From Pseudoalteromonas caenipelagi (GTDB lineage Bacteria > Pseudomonadota > Gammaproteobacteria > Enterobacterales > Alteromonadaceae): a stretch of DNA of 64,000 nucleotides. Under the pieces are notes generated by a model. That model searched no databases. It had not been told where the DNA came from and saw nothing but the letters and a program-made list of their open reading frames with translations. Location: positions 1 through 64,000 of the forward strand of contig NZ_JABBPG010000009.1 of the NCBI RefSeq assembly GCF_013140855.1. Reading direction: 5' to 3'. Both the position numbers and the translations under genes were made by a program. Shown here piece by piece: positions 1 to 7,101 of the stretch (positions within the stretch are counted from its first letter, which is position 1; each line of letters starts with the position of its first letter).

Positions 1-1
1 G

Positions 2-121
2 AAGTATTACAGAGTAACTTACTTTAGCAGCTCTAAACCTATTTATTTGGATGGTATAGAATCTGTATGTAAAAGAAAGGAACCTTTTTGGGAAGCTCAT
101 AGAACTTGGCTGGCAGAGTAA
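2..121 (+). CDS. 3' end of an unidentified gene, cut by the window edge
   Basis: An open frame runs from base 2 to a TAA at 119-121, giving 39 C-terminal residues ending in FWEAHRTWLAE. The composition (several Trp, Phe and Tyr, no low complexity) looks like real protein, but it is too short for a family call. The REP-like repeats of the transposase array start directly after the stop, so the gene end may mark the boundary between ordinary chromosome and the array, or the protein tail may itself have been altered by an insertion. The start lies outside the window. Confidence 0.45.
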   Translation, partial: KYYRVTYFSSSKPIYLDGIESVCKRKEPFWEAHRTWLAE

Positions 122-233
122 CTAAATTAACTAAATGGACAGGCACTCAAGTTAGAACTAAATGGACAGGCACTCAAGTTTGAAACCTTGAGTGCTTTGC
201 CCAAGCTTTAGATTCTTCAAAATCATTTCAACA
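122..233 (+). repeat. REP-like repeat, 'GGACAGGCACTC' variant
   Basis: The unit CTAAATGGACAGGCACTCAA occurs twice in tandem (about 130-153 and 154-180). The second copy completes an imperfect hairpin with arms GCACTCAAG and CTTGAGTGC. The tail resembles the flank found before the transposase copies (TTCTTCAAAATCATTTCA). A further single copy of this variant lies near 1768-1791. It differs from the main variant in having GGCACTC where the main one has GTCACTC, so two related repeat subfamilies are present. Confidence 0.7.
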
Positions 234-334
234 AAAATTAAAAAGGACAGTCACTCGAATTTGAAAGTTTGAGTGACTTTTCTATACTTTGAGTTCTTCA
301 AAATCATTTAAATTCTCAGTTCAAGGAGTGAACG
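234..334 (+). repeat. Left flank (REP-like hairpin) of transposase copy A
   Basis: This block contains AAAAAGGACAGTCACTCG, a hairpin with perfect 7-bp outer arms GTCACTC/GAGTGAC extended inward by A-T and G-T pairs, then a conserved spacer ending in the ribosome-binding site AAGGAG before the ATG of copy A. The same roughly 100-bp block stands before copies B, C and D. A hairpin with a short GGAC-containing foot beside a Y1-type transposase is the layout of REP/REPtron elements, where the transposase recognises the hairpin. Confidence 0.75.
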
Positions 335-516
335 ATGGGATTAGCAAGGAAGTGTCAAATCAGCCTATCCGATACTAAGTATTATCACTGTGTTTCGCGT
401 TGTGTTCGCCGTGCGTTTTTGTGTGGCGAAGATAAACTAACTGGCAAATCGTATGAGCATCGACGAGGATGGGTAGAGGAACGCTTGCTGTTTTTAGCGC
501 AGGTGTTTTGTATTAG
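335..516 (+). pseudogene. REP-associated transposase copy A, 5' fragment
   Basis: It encodes only the first 60 or so residues of the Y1/HUH-type transposase that is nearly complete in copy D (motif DTKYYH near residue 14). The reading frame then breaks off right after the codons for VFCI and runs directly into the left-end repeat AAAATTAAAAAGGACAGTCA at 517, ending at an accidental stop at 547. The HUH motif and everything C-terminal are missing, so it cannot be an active enzyme. The start codon and the AAGGAG site are intact, so a roughly 70-residue peptide could still be made. Confidence 0.85.
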
Positions 517-651
517 AAAATTAAAAAGGACAGTCACTCGAATTTGAACGAAAATTAAAAAGGACAGTCACTCGAATTTGAAAGTTTGAGTGCCTTTTCT
601 ATACTTTGAGTTCTTCAAAATCATTTAAATTCTCAGTTCAAGGAGTGAACG
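517..651 (+). repeat. Two consecutive left-end repeats between copies A and B
   Basis: The left-end sequence AAAATTAAAAAGGACAGTCA begins at 517, is cut after about 30 bases, and begins again at 551, where it continues into the full hairpin and leader of copy B. In this second unit the right arm reads GAGTGCC instead of GAGTGAC. The 34-bp partial unit shows that the left end itself has been duplicated without the gene. Confidence 0.75.
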
Positions 652-825
652 ATGGGATTAGCAAGGAAGTGTCAAATCAGCCTATCCGATACTAAGTATT
701 ATCATTGTGTTTCGCGTTGTGTTCGCCGTGCATTTTTGTGTGGCGAAGATAAACTAACTGGCAAATCGTATGAGCATCGACGAGGATGGGTAGAGGAACG
801 CTTGCTGTTTTTAGCGCAGGTGTTT
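652..825 (+). pseudogene. REP-associated transposase copy B, 5' fragment interrupted by an IS3 end
   Basis: The first 58 codons are almost identical in DNA to copy A. The gene is interrupted after the codons for LAQVF by the terminus of an IS3-family element beginning TGTAGTGGTCAATACT. No matching 3' remainder of this copy is found beyond the IS remnant, so the insertion was followed by deletion or by a new left-end junction at about 1641. It is non-functional as an enzyme. Confidence 0.85.
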
Positions 826-1640
826 GTAGTGGTCAATACTTTTTGGCCACCTCGTTATAAGTTTCCCAGTATTGCTTTTCTTTCATAATCGGTGAGCAAC
901 CATTGTTATGCTGATGAGGTCGATACCGATTGTAATAACCCACTATGTATTGCGAAATTGCAGCTGATGCTTCAGCCATATTTCGATAGCCCACTCTAGG
1001 CATCCATTCTGTTTTAAAACTTCTAAAAAAGCGTTCCATTGGCGCATTATCCCAACAGTTTCCTCTGCGTGAGAGGCTTTGCATCATGCCATAACGCCAG
1101 AGTAACTGACGAAAACTCTTACTCGTATAATGACAACCCTGATCACTATGGAATAGCACCCGCTTTGGATTACCTCGGCTTTCATAAGCCATTCTCAAAG
1201 CCTTTTTCGTTAGTTCACTATCTGGTCGAGCCGATGTTGCCCAACCAACAACTTTGCGAGCATAAAGGTCAATAACAACAGCTAAATAGAGCCAACGAGA
1301 GCCGCACCAAACATAGGTAACATCACCACACCAAACTTGATCGGGTGCTTTTGTGCTAAATGCTCGTTTCAATAAATTTGGTATGCTTAAGTGCTCTTTT
1401 TCTGCTTTGGCATACTTATGTGTTGGCATTTGACGACTAACCAATCCCTCTTGTTTCATTAGCTTACTCACCAACCAGCGACTTGCTTTGAAGCCAGACT
1501 TTGCGAGCAGTTGAACTAACGTTCGTTGACCTGCGGAGCCATGGCTTAGCCCAAACCAACGTTTCATTTCAGCAATTAAACGTAGTCGCTCTGGCGCTAT
1601 AGTATTTGGTGTTTCACGCCAATATCGGTAACTACTATAA
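826..1640 (-). mobile_element. Truncated IS3-family insertion sequence
   Basis: The element keeps one terminus, TGTAGTGGTCAATACT at 826, and most of orfB on the minus strand. It is cut at about 1640 where the REP-like left end AAAATTAAAAAGGACAGTCA begins. orfA and the other inverted repeat are gone, so no complete element remains and target-site duplications cannot be recognised. It sits inside transposase copy B, so it arrived after that copy. Confidence 0.8.
833..1640 (-). pseudogene. IS3-family transposase OrfB, N-terminally truncated
   Basis: This is the DDE integrase-type transposase of IS3 elements (rve domain). The three catalytic acidic residues are visible: Asp in CGDVTYVW, Asp in FHSDQGCHYTS and Glu in NAPMERFF, with the usual 35-residue spacing between the second and third. 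The frame is open upstream of the internal ATG at 1567, through SYRYWRETPNT, to the truncation at about 1640. The real protein therefore began further upstream, probably by frameshift from a lost orfA. The catalytic core is intact, but the start, orfA and one IS end are missing, so independent transposition is unlikely. Confidence 0.85.
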
Positions 1641-1900
1641 AATTAAAAAGGACAGTCACTCGAATTTGAAAGTTGAGTGACTTTTCTATACTTTGAGTTC
1701 TTCAAAATCATTTCAATTCTCAGAAACAAACTAAGTTCTTCAAAATCATTTCAATTCTCAGAAACAAACTAAATGGACAGGCACTCAAGTTTGTGGAATT
1801 TAGAATTTATCGTGGACATCCATTCAAGTTGCTTATAACCAATCGAGGTGACTTTTAGTCGCCTCGTGCTACAGAAATGATGGACACTCACTCCAATTTG
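1641..1900 (+). repeat. Scrambled REP-like repeats without a transposase gene
   Basis: The block begins with the standard left end and hairpin, here with one T fewer in the inner loop. It continues with two direct copies of about 40 bases carrying GTTCTTCAAAATCATTTCAA and AAACAAACTAA. Next comes the GGACAGGCACTC variant at about 1775, and the last is a diverged unit GGACACTCACTCCAATTTG at about 1882-1900. No open frame of note is seen on the plus strand. The block records several partial insertions or slippage events with loss of the intervening gene. Confidence 0.65.
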
Positions 1901-1901
1901 C

Positions 1902-2057
1902 ATGCTGCGCCAATACATACGCAAAGGCACTGACTTACGCACGGTAACAGATAAGCAAATTGCAGAGATTGAACGAGCGTAAAACGCCAAACCGAGAAAA
2001 TGTCTGAGGTATAAACAGCCAGCAGCCGTATTCGAAGAATTACGCAAGGCAGCTTAA
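1902..2057 (+). pseudogene. IS30-family transposase, C-terminal remnant
   Basis: In one frame the bases encode MLRQYIRKGTDLRTVTDKQI, an in-frame TAA at 1980-1982, then NAKPRKCLRYKQPAAVFEEL and a final stop at 2055-2057. Known IS30 transposases end with the pattern LLRQYFPKGTD...NNRPRK.LGYKTP..VF, so this is the family's C-terminus. The 5' part is replaced by a diverged REP-like unit ending at about 1900. Sequence after the stop (TGTACTTCGGAGTTGAATTC, about 2072-2091) looks like the IS terminus. The premature stop and truncation make it dead. Confidence 0.75.
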
Positions 2058-2274
2058 TTTAGCAAGCGGTGTACTTCGGAGTTGAATTCGCGGGGTATTA
2101 AATAGTAAGTGATTTCTCATGCTCTTACCCTGAGGGAAAATGACTTGGTAAATTTTTTAAAAAAAGATGTATAAGAGCATACTTTGATTTAAAATAATTC
2201 AATAAACTCATTTTCGTCATAAGTAATCTGACGAGTAATAAAGATCAATTACATAATTAAACGAGATATATACT

Positions 2275-2610
2275 ATGGATAAACTTTTGTTACCTTTACT
2301 ATTAATCGGCGGTCTTTTCTCTAGTGCTTGTTTCGCATTAGGCGGATGGTCTGGGGCTTCAAAAATTTCGCAAATATATCCTGCCCCAGGAGAAAATGGT
2401 ATTTTAATAAAACATGGCTCAATGCCAAATCCAGATAATTGCCCTTCACCAAGTTATTATATTCTTAAAAAAGACAATATATTATTTAATGAAATATATG
2501 CTTTGCTAGTTGCAGCACAGGCAAGACAAGCGAGCATAAATATTCAAGTTGTAGGTTGTGGTGGTTCTAAAGATGTATTTCCGTCTATTTTTCAAGTGAT
2601 AGCAGAATAA
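2275..2610 (+). CDS. Small secreted protein of unknown function (family shared with 5194-5544)
   Basis: The product has 111 residues. An N-terminal signal peptide is clear (hydrophobic stretch about 4-20, likely cut after CFA), leaving about 90 mature residues with Cys near 60 and Cys near 98, able to form one disulfide. It resembles the second small secreted protein at 5194: both have a GxxILLI-like strand, a Cys in the first third, a helix like YALLVAAQARQ or MSLAMTAYAKQ, then a V.I.V..CG strand and a final I..I. I do not recognise a named family with certainty. It lies between the IS30 remnant and transposase copy C and may be cargo or an older resident. It could be a small OB-like periplasmic protein, which is a guess. 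Confidence 0.7.
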   Translation: MDKLLLPLLLIGGLFSSACFALGGWSGASKISQIYPAPGENGILIKHGSMPNPDNCPSPSYYILKKDNILFNEIYALLVAAQARQASINIQVVGCGGSKDVFPSIFQVIAE

Positions 2611-2611
2611 G

Positions 2612-2715
2612 AAAATAATCAAAAAGGACAGTCACTCGAATTTGAAAGTTTGAGTGACTTTTCTATACTTTGAGTTCTTCAAAATCATTTCAATTATCAG
2701 TTCAAGGAGTGAACG
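2612..2715 (+). repeat. Left flank (REP-like hairpin) of transposase copy C
   Basis: It starts with a variant AAATAATCAAAAAGGACAGT and then has the standard hairpin (arms GTCACTC/GAGTGAC), the spacer and AAGGAG before the ATG at 2716. It follows the stop codon of the small secreted protein by only one or two bases, so the element landed at the very end of that gene. Confidence 0.75.
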
Positions 2716-3729
2716 ATGGGATTAGCAAGGAAGTGTCAAATCAGCCTATCCGATACTAAGTATTATCACTGTGTTTCGCGTTGTGTTCGCCGTGCGTTTT
2801 TGTGTGGCGAAGATAAACTAACTGGCAAATCGTATGAGCATCGACGAGGCTGGGTAGAAGACAGGTTACTCTTTTTAGCACAGGTATTTTGTATTGATGT
2901 ATGTGCTTTTGCGGTGATGAGTAATCATACCCATGTGGTGCTTTATGTAGATGATAAAAAAGCGCAAAGACTGAGTGATAAAGCAATACTACTTCGTTGG
3001 CATAAGTTGTTTAAAGGCTCAAAGCATGCCCTTATGTACTTAAAAGGCGAGCACTTAGACGAAGGCCAACGCTTCTTTTTAAACAAAGAGATAAAAGAGT
3101 ACCGAACTAGGCTATCAAGTATTAGTTGGTTTGTGCGTGTGCTGAATGAAAACATAGCGCGTAGAGCCAATAAAGAAGATAAATGCACAGGCCACTTTTG
3201 GGAAGGACGATTTAAAAGCCAAGCTTTGCTAGATGACGCAGCACTGATGGCCTGTATGGCATATGTTGATTTAAACCCCATTAGAGCCAAGATGTCAAAA
3301 ACCCCGGAAGAGTCAGCTCATACGAGTATAAAACAGCGCTGTGAGCATGCTAAAGCAGGCAAACAACCCAAACAACTGGCACGCTTTGCAGGTAGCCCCA
3401 GAAAGCATATGCCAAATGGCTTACCATTTGAGCTTAAATCGTACTTAGAACTTGTTGAACTCACAGGCAAATGCATTCGTACAGACAAGCGTGGCTACAT
3501 AGAGCAAAATGAAGCCCCCATTCTACAGCGGTTAAACATACAGGCCAAAAACTGGATAAAGCTGACAAAATTAAAAAGGACAGTCACTCGAGTTTGCTCG
3601 TCACTCGAGTTTGCTCGTCACTCGAGTTTGCTCAGTCACTCGAGTTTGCTCAGTCACTCGAATTTCTTCAGTCACTCGAATTTCTTCAGTCACTCGAATT
3701 TCTTCAGTCACTCGAATTTGAAAGTTTGA
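2716..3729 (+). pseudogene. REP-associated tyrosine (Y1/HUH-type) transposase copy C, C-terminus replaced by repeat
   Basis: About 284 residues match copy D. The HUH metal-binding motif is seen as SNHTH near residue 75-79, followed by GHFWEGRFKS near 160 and CMAYVDLNPIRA near 180, all typical of the Y1 transposases that act on REP sequences. In the consensus a Tyr stands in the helix before GHFW (LN..YAR.FN); here the residue is Ile (LNENIARRAN), as in copy D. After WIKLTK the gene runs into AAAATTAAAAAGGACAGTCA at about 3568. The last 50 residues are translated repeat (RHSSLLSHSS-type). It may be inactive or hold a nearly whole domain with a foreign tail. Confidence 0.8.
3568..3725 (+). repeat. 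Short tandem array of the hairpin arm (17-18 bp units)
   Basis: Starting inside the end of copy C, the unit GTCACTCGAGTTTGCTC is repeated with lengths of 17-18 bp. First come CGAGTTTGCTC versions, then CGAATTTCTTCA versions, and the last unit is the normal hairpin arm that leads into copy D. At least eight units are present. The drift of the unit along the array suggests stepwise slippage or repeated one-ended events at the same REP foot. Confidence 0.8.
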
Positions 3730-3791
3730 GTGACTTTTCTATACTTTGAGTTCTTCAAAATCATTTCAATTATCAGTTCAAGGAGTGAACG
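3726..3791 (+). repeat. Rest of the left flank of copy D
   Basis: The right hairpin arm GAGTGAC, the conserved spacer (TATACTTTGAGTTCTTCAAA) and the AAGGAG ribosome-binding site lead to the ATG at 3792. It matches the flanks of the other copies almost base for base. Confidence 0.7.
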
Positions 3792-4766
3792 ATGGGATTA
3801 GCAAGGAAGTGTCAAATCAGCCTATCCGATACTAAGTATTATCATTGTGTTTCGCGTTGTGTTCGCCGTGCGTTTTTGTGTGGCGAAGATAAACTAACTG
3901 GCAAGTCGTATGAGCATCGACGAGGCTGGGTAGAAGAGCGTTTGTTGTTTTTAGCGCAGGTGTTTTGTATTGATGTCTGTGCCTATGCGGTGATGAGTAA
4001 CCACACTCATATTGTGCTGTATGTAGATGATAAAAAAGCAGAAAGATTGGGTGATAGAGCTATTTTGCTGCGTTGGCATAAATTGTTTAAAGGCACACTG
4101 CTCAGCCATAAATATCTCAATGGTGAAGCGTTAGATGAAGGTCAGCGGTTCTTTTTAAGTAAAGATATCAAAGAATACCGAAACCGTATATCAAGCATTA
4201 GTTGGTTTATGCGCGTGCTCAACGAAAATATTGCCAGACGAGCTAACAAAGAAGATAAATGCACAGGCCATTTTTGGGAAGGACGCTTTAAAAGCCAAGC
4301 GCTGTTAGACGACGCAGCACTGATGGCCTGCATGGCATACGTAGATTTAAATCCAATACGCGCGAAAATGGCACGGACCCCAGAACAATCAGAACATACC
4401 AGCATCAAAAAACGCTGTGAAGCTGCTACATCGGGCAAACAACCTAATCAACTAGCCCGCTTTGTAGGTAGTCCCAGAAAACATATGCCAAAAGGATTGC
4501 CCTTTGAATTAAAATCTTATCTAGGGCTGGTTGAACTCACTGGAAAATGCATACGAGCAGATAAACGAGGGCACATAGAACCACACCAGGCTCCGATTCT
4601 GCAGCGCCTCAATATTCAGGCTGAAAACTGGCTAAAACTGACCACCCAATTTGAACATGTTTTTCATGGTGCTGTAGGCAAAGCGCATTCATTAGATATG
4701 TACTGTGAACGTGCACAACATAAACGACGAAGCAGTATAAAAAGCAGTAAAACGCTGTTAACTTAA
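3792..4766 (+). CDS. REP-associated tyrosine (Y1/HUH-type) transposase copy D, complete
   Basis: This 324-residue protein is the only copy with an undisturbed C-terminus. Proteins of this family (Y1_Tnp, RAYT) nick and move single-stranded DNA at palindromic REP hairpins. The HUH motif is SNHTH near residue 75-79, followed by GHFWEGRFKS and YVDLNPIRA. The catalytic Tyr expected in the helix before GHFW is replaced by Ile (LNENIARRAN); the true nucleophile could be another Tyr, for example in KEYRNRISS, or may be missing. The first 140 or so bases are nearly identical to copies A-C, while the rest differs clearly from copy C. The 3' flank carries the inverted complement of the left-end motif, so 3700-4960 may be a whole element. 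Confidence 0.85.
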   Translation: MGLARKCQISLSDTKYYHCVSRCVRRAFLCGEDKLTGKSYEHRRGWVEERLLFLAQVFCIDVCAYAVMSNHTHIVLYVDDKKAERLGDRAILLRWHKLFKGTLLSHKYLNGEALDEGQRFFLSKDIKEYRNRISSISWFMRVLNENIARRANKEDKCTGHFWEGRFKSQALLDDAALMACMAYVDLNPIRAKMARTPEQSEHTSIKKRCEAATSGKQPNQLARFVGSPRKHMPKGLPFELKSYLGLVELTGKCIRADKRGHIEPHQAPILQRLNIQAENWLKLTTQFEHVFHGAVGKAHSLDMYCERAQHKRRSSIKSSKTLLT

Positions 4767-5125
4767 CCTCAATAAGTCAGCCCAATCTCCCACACTTCGC
4801 TAAGGCATAGACTGAGGTGCGATAAACTATGTGAGCAATAGGGGGATTTTAAACGAGCTCACAGAGCAGTGACGCTTTTACTAAGAAAAAGTCACTTTTG
4901 AGGGCGTGTAGGGTAAGATGATGTGGGTTTTTAAGTGACTGTCCTTGTGAGTGGTCCAGTCCTTGTGAGTGGTCCAAGTGACTGTCCTTGTGAGTGCTTC
5001 TTGTGTACTAAGAAAAAGTCACTTTTGAGGGCGTGTAGGGTAAGATGATGTGGGTTTTTAAGTGACTGTCCTTGTGAGTGGTCCAAGTGACTGTCCTTGT
5101 GAGAGCTTGTGAGTGTAGTTAAAAA
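4767..5125 (+). repeat. Right flank of the transposase element with a duplicated 80-bp block
   Basis: A block beginning ACTAAGAAAAAGTCACTTTT occurs at 4880 and again at 5007. Each copy runs through GGGTAAGATGATGTGGGTTT to AAGTGACTGTCCTTGTGAGT. AAGTGACTGTCC is the reverse complement of the left-end foot and hairpin arm (GGACAGTCACTT), so the element ends in inverted REP-like motifs. The terminal unit GACTGTCCTTGTGAGTGGTCC is itself repeated several times. No open frame of interest lies here. Confidence 0.7.
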
Positions 5126-5193
5126 TAAAGAACCAAAGGTAAAAAATAAACAAAACCCCCACTTTTATTTGTTAAATTCATAAAGGAGATGAA

Positions 5194-5544
5194 ATGAAAA
5201 GAATGTTGATAGTTATTTTAGGCCTGTTGATGTGTAAAAATGTTTTTGCTGCTGACTATTATAGAGGAAGAACAATAATTGGTGTTGGTGTATATTCGAC
5301 AGGTTCAAATAGTATATTGTTAATTGATGTCGATGGTGATAAATCTGGATTGCCAGCATGCGCCGCAACTAAGAGGTTTGCAATTAGTAGCACTGCGCCA
5401 CATTATAAGGAAGTTATGAGTTTAGCTATGACGGCTTATGCAAAGCAAGATAACACCGTTGATATTAGAGTGCTTAACTCATGTGGTTATTTTGTGAATG
5501 CAGCGGATATACTAGGAATTAAAACCGGGGTAATGCCTTTTTAA
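5194..5544 (+). CDS. Small secreted protein of unknown function (family shared with 2275-2610)
   Basis: The product has 116 residues with a signal peptide (MKRMLIVILGLLMCKNVFAA, cut after VFA) and a strong ribosome-binding site, AAAGGAGATGAA, before the ATG. The mature part has Cys residues near 61 and 97 and aligns by pattern with the protein at 2275: GVGVYSTGSNSILLIDV, then the helix KEVMSLAMTAYAKQ, then VDIRVLNSCG and IKTGV. No named family is recognised. It is the first gene after the right flank of transposase copy D, so copies C and D sit between two members of the same small family. Confidence 0.75.
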   Translation: MKRMLIVILGLLMCKNVFAADYYRGRTIIGVGVYSTGSNSILLIDVDGDKSGLPACAATKRFAISSTAPHYKEVMSLAMTAYAKQDNTVDIRVLNSCGYFVNAADILGIKTGVMPF

Positions 5545-5550
5545 TTAATC

Positions 5551-5587
5551 AAAGGGGTCGAGTAATTGATTCAATTCATACCCCTTT
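5551..5587 (+). other. Inverted repeat AAAGGGGT/ACCCCTTT
   Basis: Perfect 8-bp arms stand 21 bases apart just after the stop of the small secreted protein, with an AATTGATTCAATT palindrome inside. There is no T tract, so it could be a weak terminator, an operator or the trace of an insertion. Confidence 0.35.
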
Positions 5588-5626
5588 ACCCTGATTTAGT
5601 TTGGGAGCAACCTAAGTCAAGCAAAC

Positions 5627-5655
5627 GAAAGCCAGCGGGAGCTGGTTTTCTTTTA
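5627..5655 (+). terminator. Rho-independent terminator
   Basis: The hairpin AAGCCAGC-GGGA-GCTGGTTTT is followed by TCTTTTAT. It probably ends transcription from the small secreted protein gene. Confidence 0.65.
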
Positions 5656-5762
5656 TCTGGCGTTTGGTGTTGGCGCTATAATAAACAAGAATCCCATTTT
5701 ATTTGTTTGTTTTTTATCCGTAACCTGTCTTTTTTTATCAGATCGAAAGATAGGCAGCTTCC

Positions 5763-5852
5763 ATGGCAACGGTACGTATAAGACAGGTAAGTCGTTTTGA
5801 TACCAAATATTATCATGGTATTTCTCGGTATGTTCACCGTGCATTTTTGTTT
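5763..5852 (+). pseudogene. 5' remnant of a diverged REP-associated transposase
   Basis: Thirty codons (MATVRIRQVSRFDTKYYHGI and onward to HRAFLF) match the N-terminus of copies A-D (DTKYYH...SR.V.RAFL), but the DNA is clearly more diverged than among A-D. After Phe30 the similarity stops and the frame continues only into unrelated sequence. It is an older fragment from a separate insertion, 100 bp upstream of the namZ-like gene. Confidence 0.75.
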
Positions 5853-5955
5853 TACGCTTATACCTGCTCTAATCATTTCTGCGTCAGCGCATGTTGGTTG
5901 CATGTTGATACAAGGTTCGTCATCATAGTGCTACGGTTCACTGGACTAGGTCATT

Positions 5956-7101
5956 ATGCGTTCACTCTTGATGTTTTTTACACTTATTCATGTATTTTCA
6001 GCCGCGGCGCTACAAGTCGGCGCAGAGCGCTACGACCAATATCTCTCTTTGTTAAAAAACCAACGGGTAGCCTTGGTGGTGAATCAAACCGCGCAAACGC
6101 AAGATGGGCATTTACTTGACAGCCTTTTGGCTAAAGGCGTTGATGTCCGTAAGGTGTTTGCGCCTGAGCATGGTTTTAGAGGCAACCATGATGCAGGAGC
6201 GAAAGTAGATTCAAGCAAAGACAGTAAAACAGGGTTGCCGATAGTGTCTTTGTACGGAAAAAACAAAAAACCAACGGCTGACGTGCTCGAAGACATTGAT
6301 ATTATTGTGTTTGATATTCAAGATGTGGGCGTGCGTTTTTATACCTATATCAGTACCATGCATTATGTGATGGAAGCGGCAGCTGAAAATGAAAAGCAAT
6401 TCATAGTGCTAGATAGGCCGAACCCTAATATTGCTTATGTTGATGGGCCGATACTTGAACCCAAGTTTCACTCTTTTGTTGGTATGCATCCTATTCCAGT
6501 TTTGCACGGCATGACAGTGGGGGAGCTAGCGAGAATGATCAATGCAGAAGGTTGGTTAAATACAAGTAAAGAACTTGCGCTCACTGTTATTCCTGTGGCT
6601 GATTACAATGCTAATATCAGCTACGACCTACCTATAAAGCCAAGTCCCAACTTACCGAACGCGCAAGCTATTGCACTATACCCATCGCTTTGCTTTTTTG
6701 AGGCAACGCCAGTATCGGTTGGCCGCGGAACTATGAGGCCTTTTCAGGTATATGGTCACGACGAGGTTAAGCTGGGGGAGTTTAGCTTTACTCCTCAACC
6801 AACCCCAGGCGCCGCTAGTAACCCAAAGCTCAAAGGCAAAGTTGCTTATGGTAAGAATTTGGCTGATGCTGAAACTCAAGGATTAGATCTTACGTGGTTT
6901 ATCAGCGCTTATCGCGCATTTGATAATAAAGGGGAGGCTTTTTTTACACACGCCCAATTTATGGATAAGTTAGCTGGGACCGATAAGCTAAGACTGGCTA
7001 TCAAAAGTGGTCAAACATTTGAAGAAATAAAGAAAAGTTGGCAGGCTGACTTAGCTAAATTTAAGCGCCGTCGTCAGCCCTACTTGCTCTATAAACGCTA
7101 G
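5956..7101 (+). CDS. namZ: DUF1343 family, NamZ-like exo-beta-N-acetylmuramidase
   Basis: The 381-residue protein has an N-terminal signal peptide (MRSLLMFFTLIHVFSAAALQ) and the full DUF1343 domain: ALVVNQTAQTQ near 38, FAPEHGFRG near 72, VFDIQDVGVRFYTY near 117, LDRPNP near 151, PSPNLPN near 229 and PVSVGRG near 255. Family members such as Bacillus NamZ (YbbC) remove N-acetylmuramic acid from the non-reducing end of peptidoglycan fragments, so the likely role is periplasmic cell-wall sugar salvage. The convergent RpiR-type regulator overlaps it by four bases. No murQ or nagZ is seen in the window. The upstream region is disrupted by a transposase remnant, so the promoter may be altered. The start has only a weak ribosome-binding site. 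Confidence 0.85.
   Translation: MRSLLMFFTLIHVFSAAALQVGAERYDQYLSLLKNQRVALVVNQTAQTQDGHLLDSLLAKGVDVRKVFAPEHGFRGNHDAGAKVDSSKDSKTGLPIVSLYGKNKKPTADVLEDIDIIVFDIQDVGVRFYTYISTMHYVMEAAAENEKQFIVLDRPNPNIAYVDGPILEPKFHSFVGMHPIPVLHGMTVGELARMINAEGWLNTSKELALTVIPVADYNANISYDLPIKPSPNLPNAQAIALYPSLCFFEATPVSVGRGTMRPFQVYGHDEVKLGEFSFTPQPTPGAASNPKLKGKVAYGKNLADAETQGLDLTWFISAYRAFDNKGEAFFTHAQFMDKLAGTDKLRLAIKSGQTFEEIKKSWQADLAKFKRRRQPYLLYKR

Noticed and set aside
1769..2047. 92-codon minus-strand frame across the IS30 remnant
   Set aside because: The plus strand encodes recognisable transposase residues there, so the minus frame is a shadow.
3568..3725. CRISPR array
   Set aside because: Units are 17-18 bp with no unique spacers and no cas genes nearby; they are tandem copies of the REP hairpin arm.
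5566..5781. 71-codon plus-strand frame after the second small secreted protein
   Set aside because: It spans a clear terminator hairpin and has no ribosome-binding site or family resemblance.
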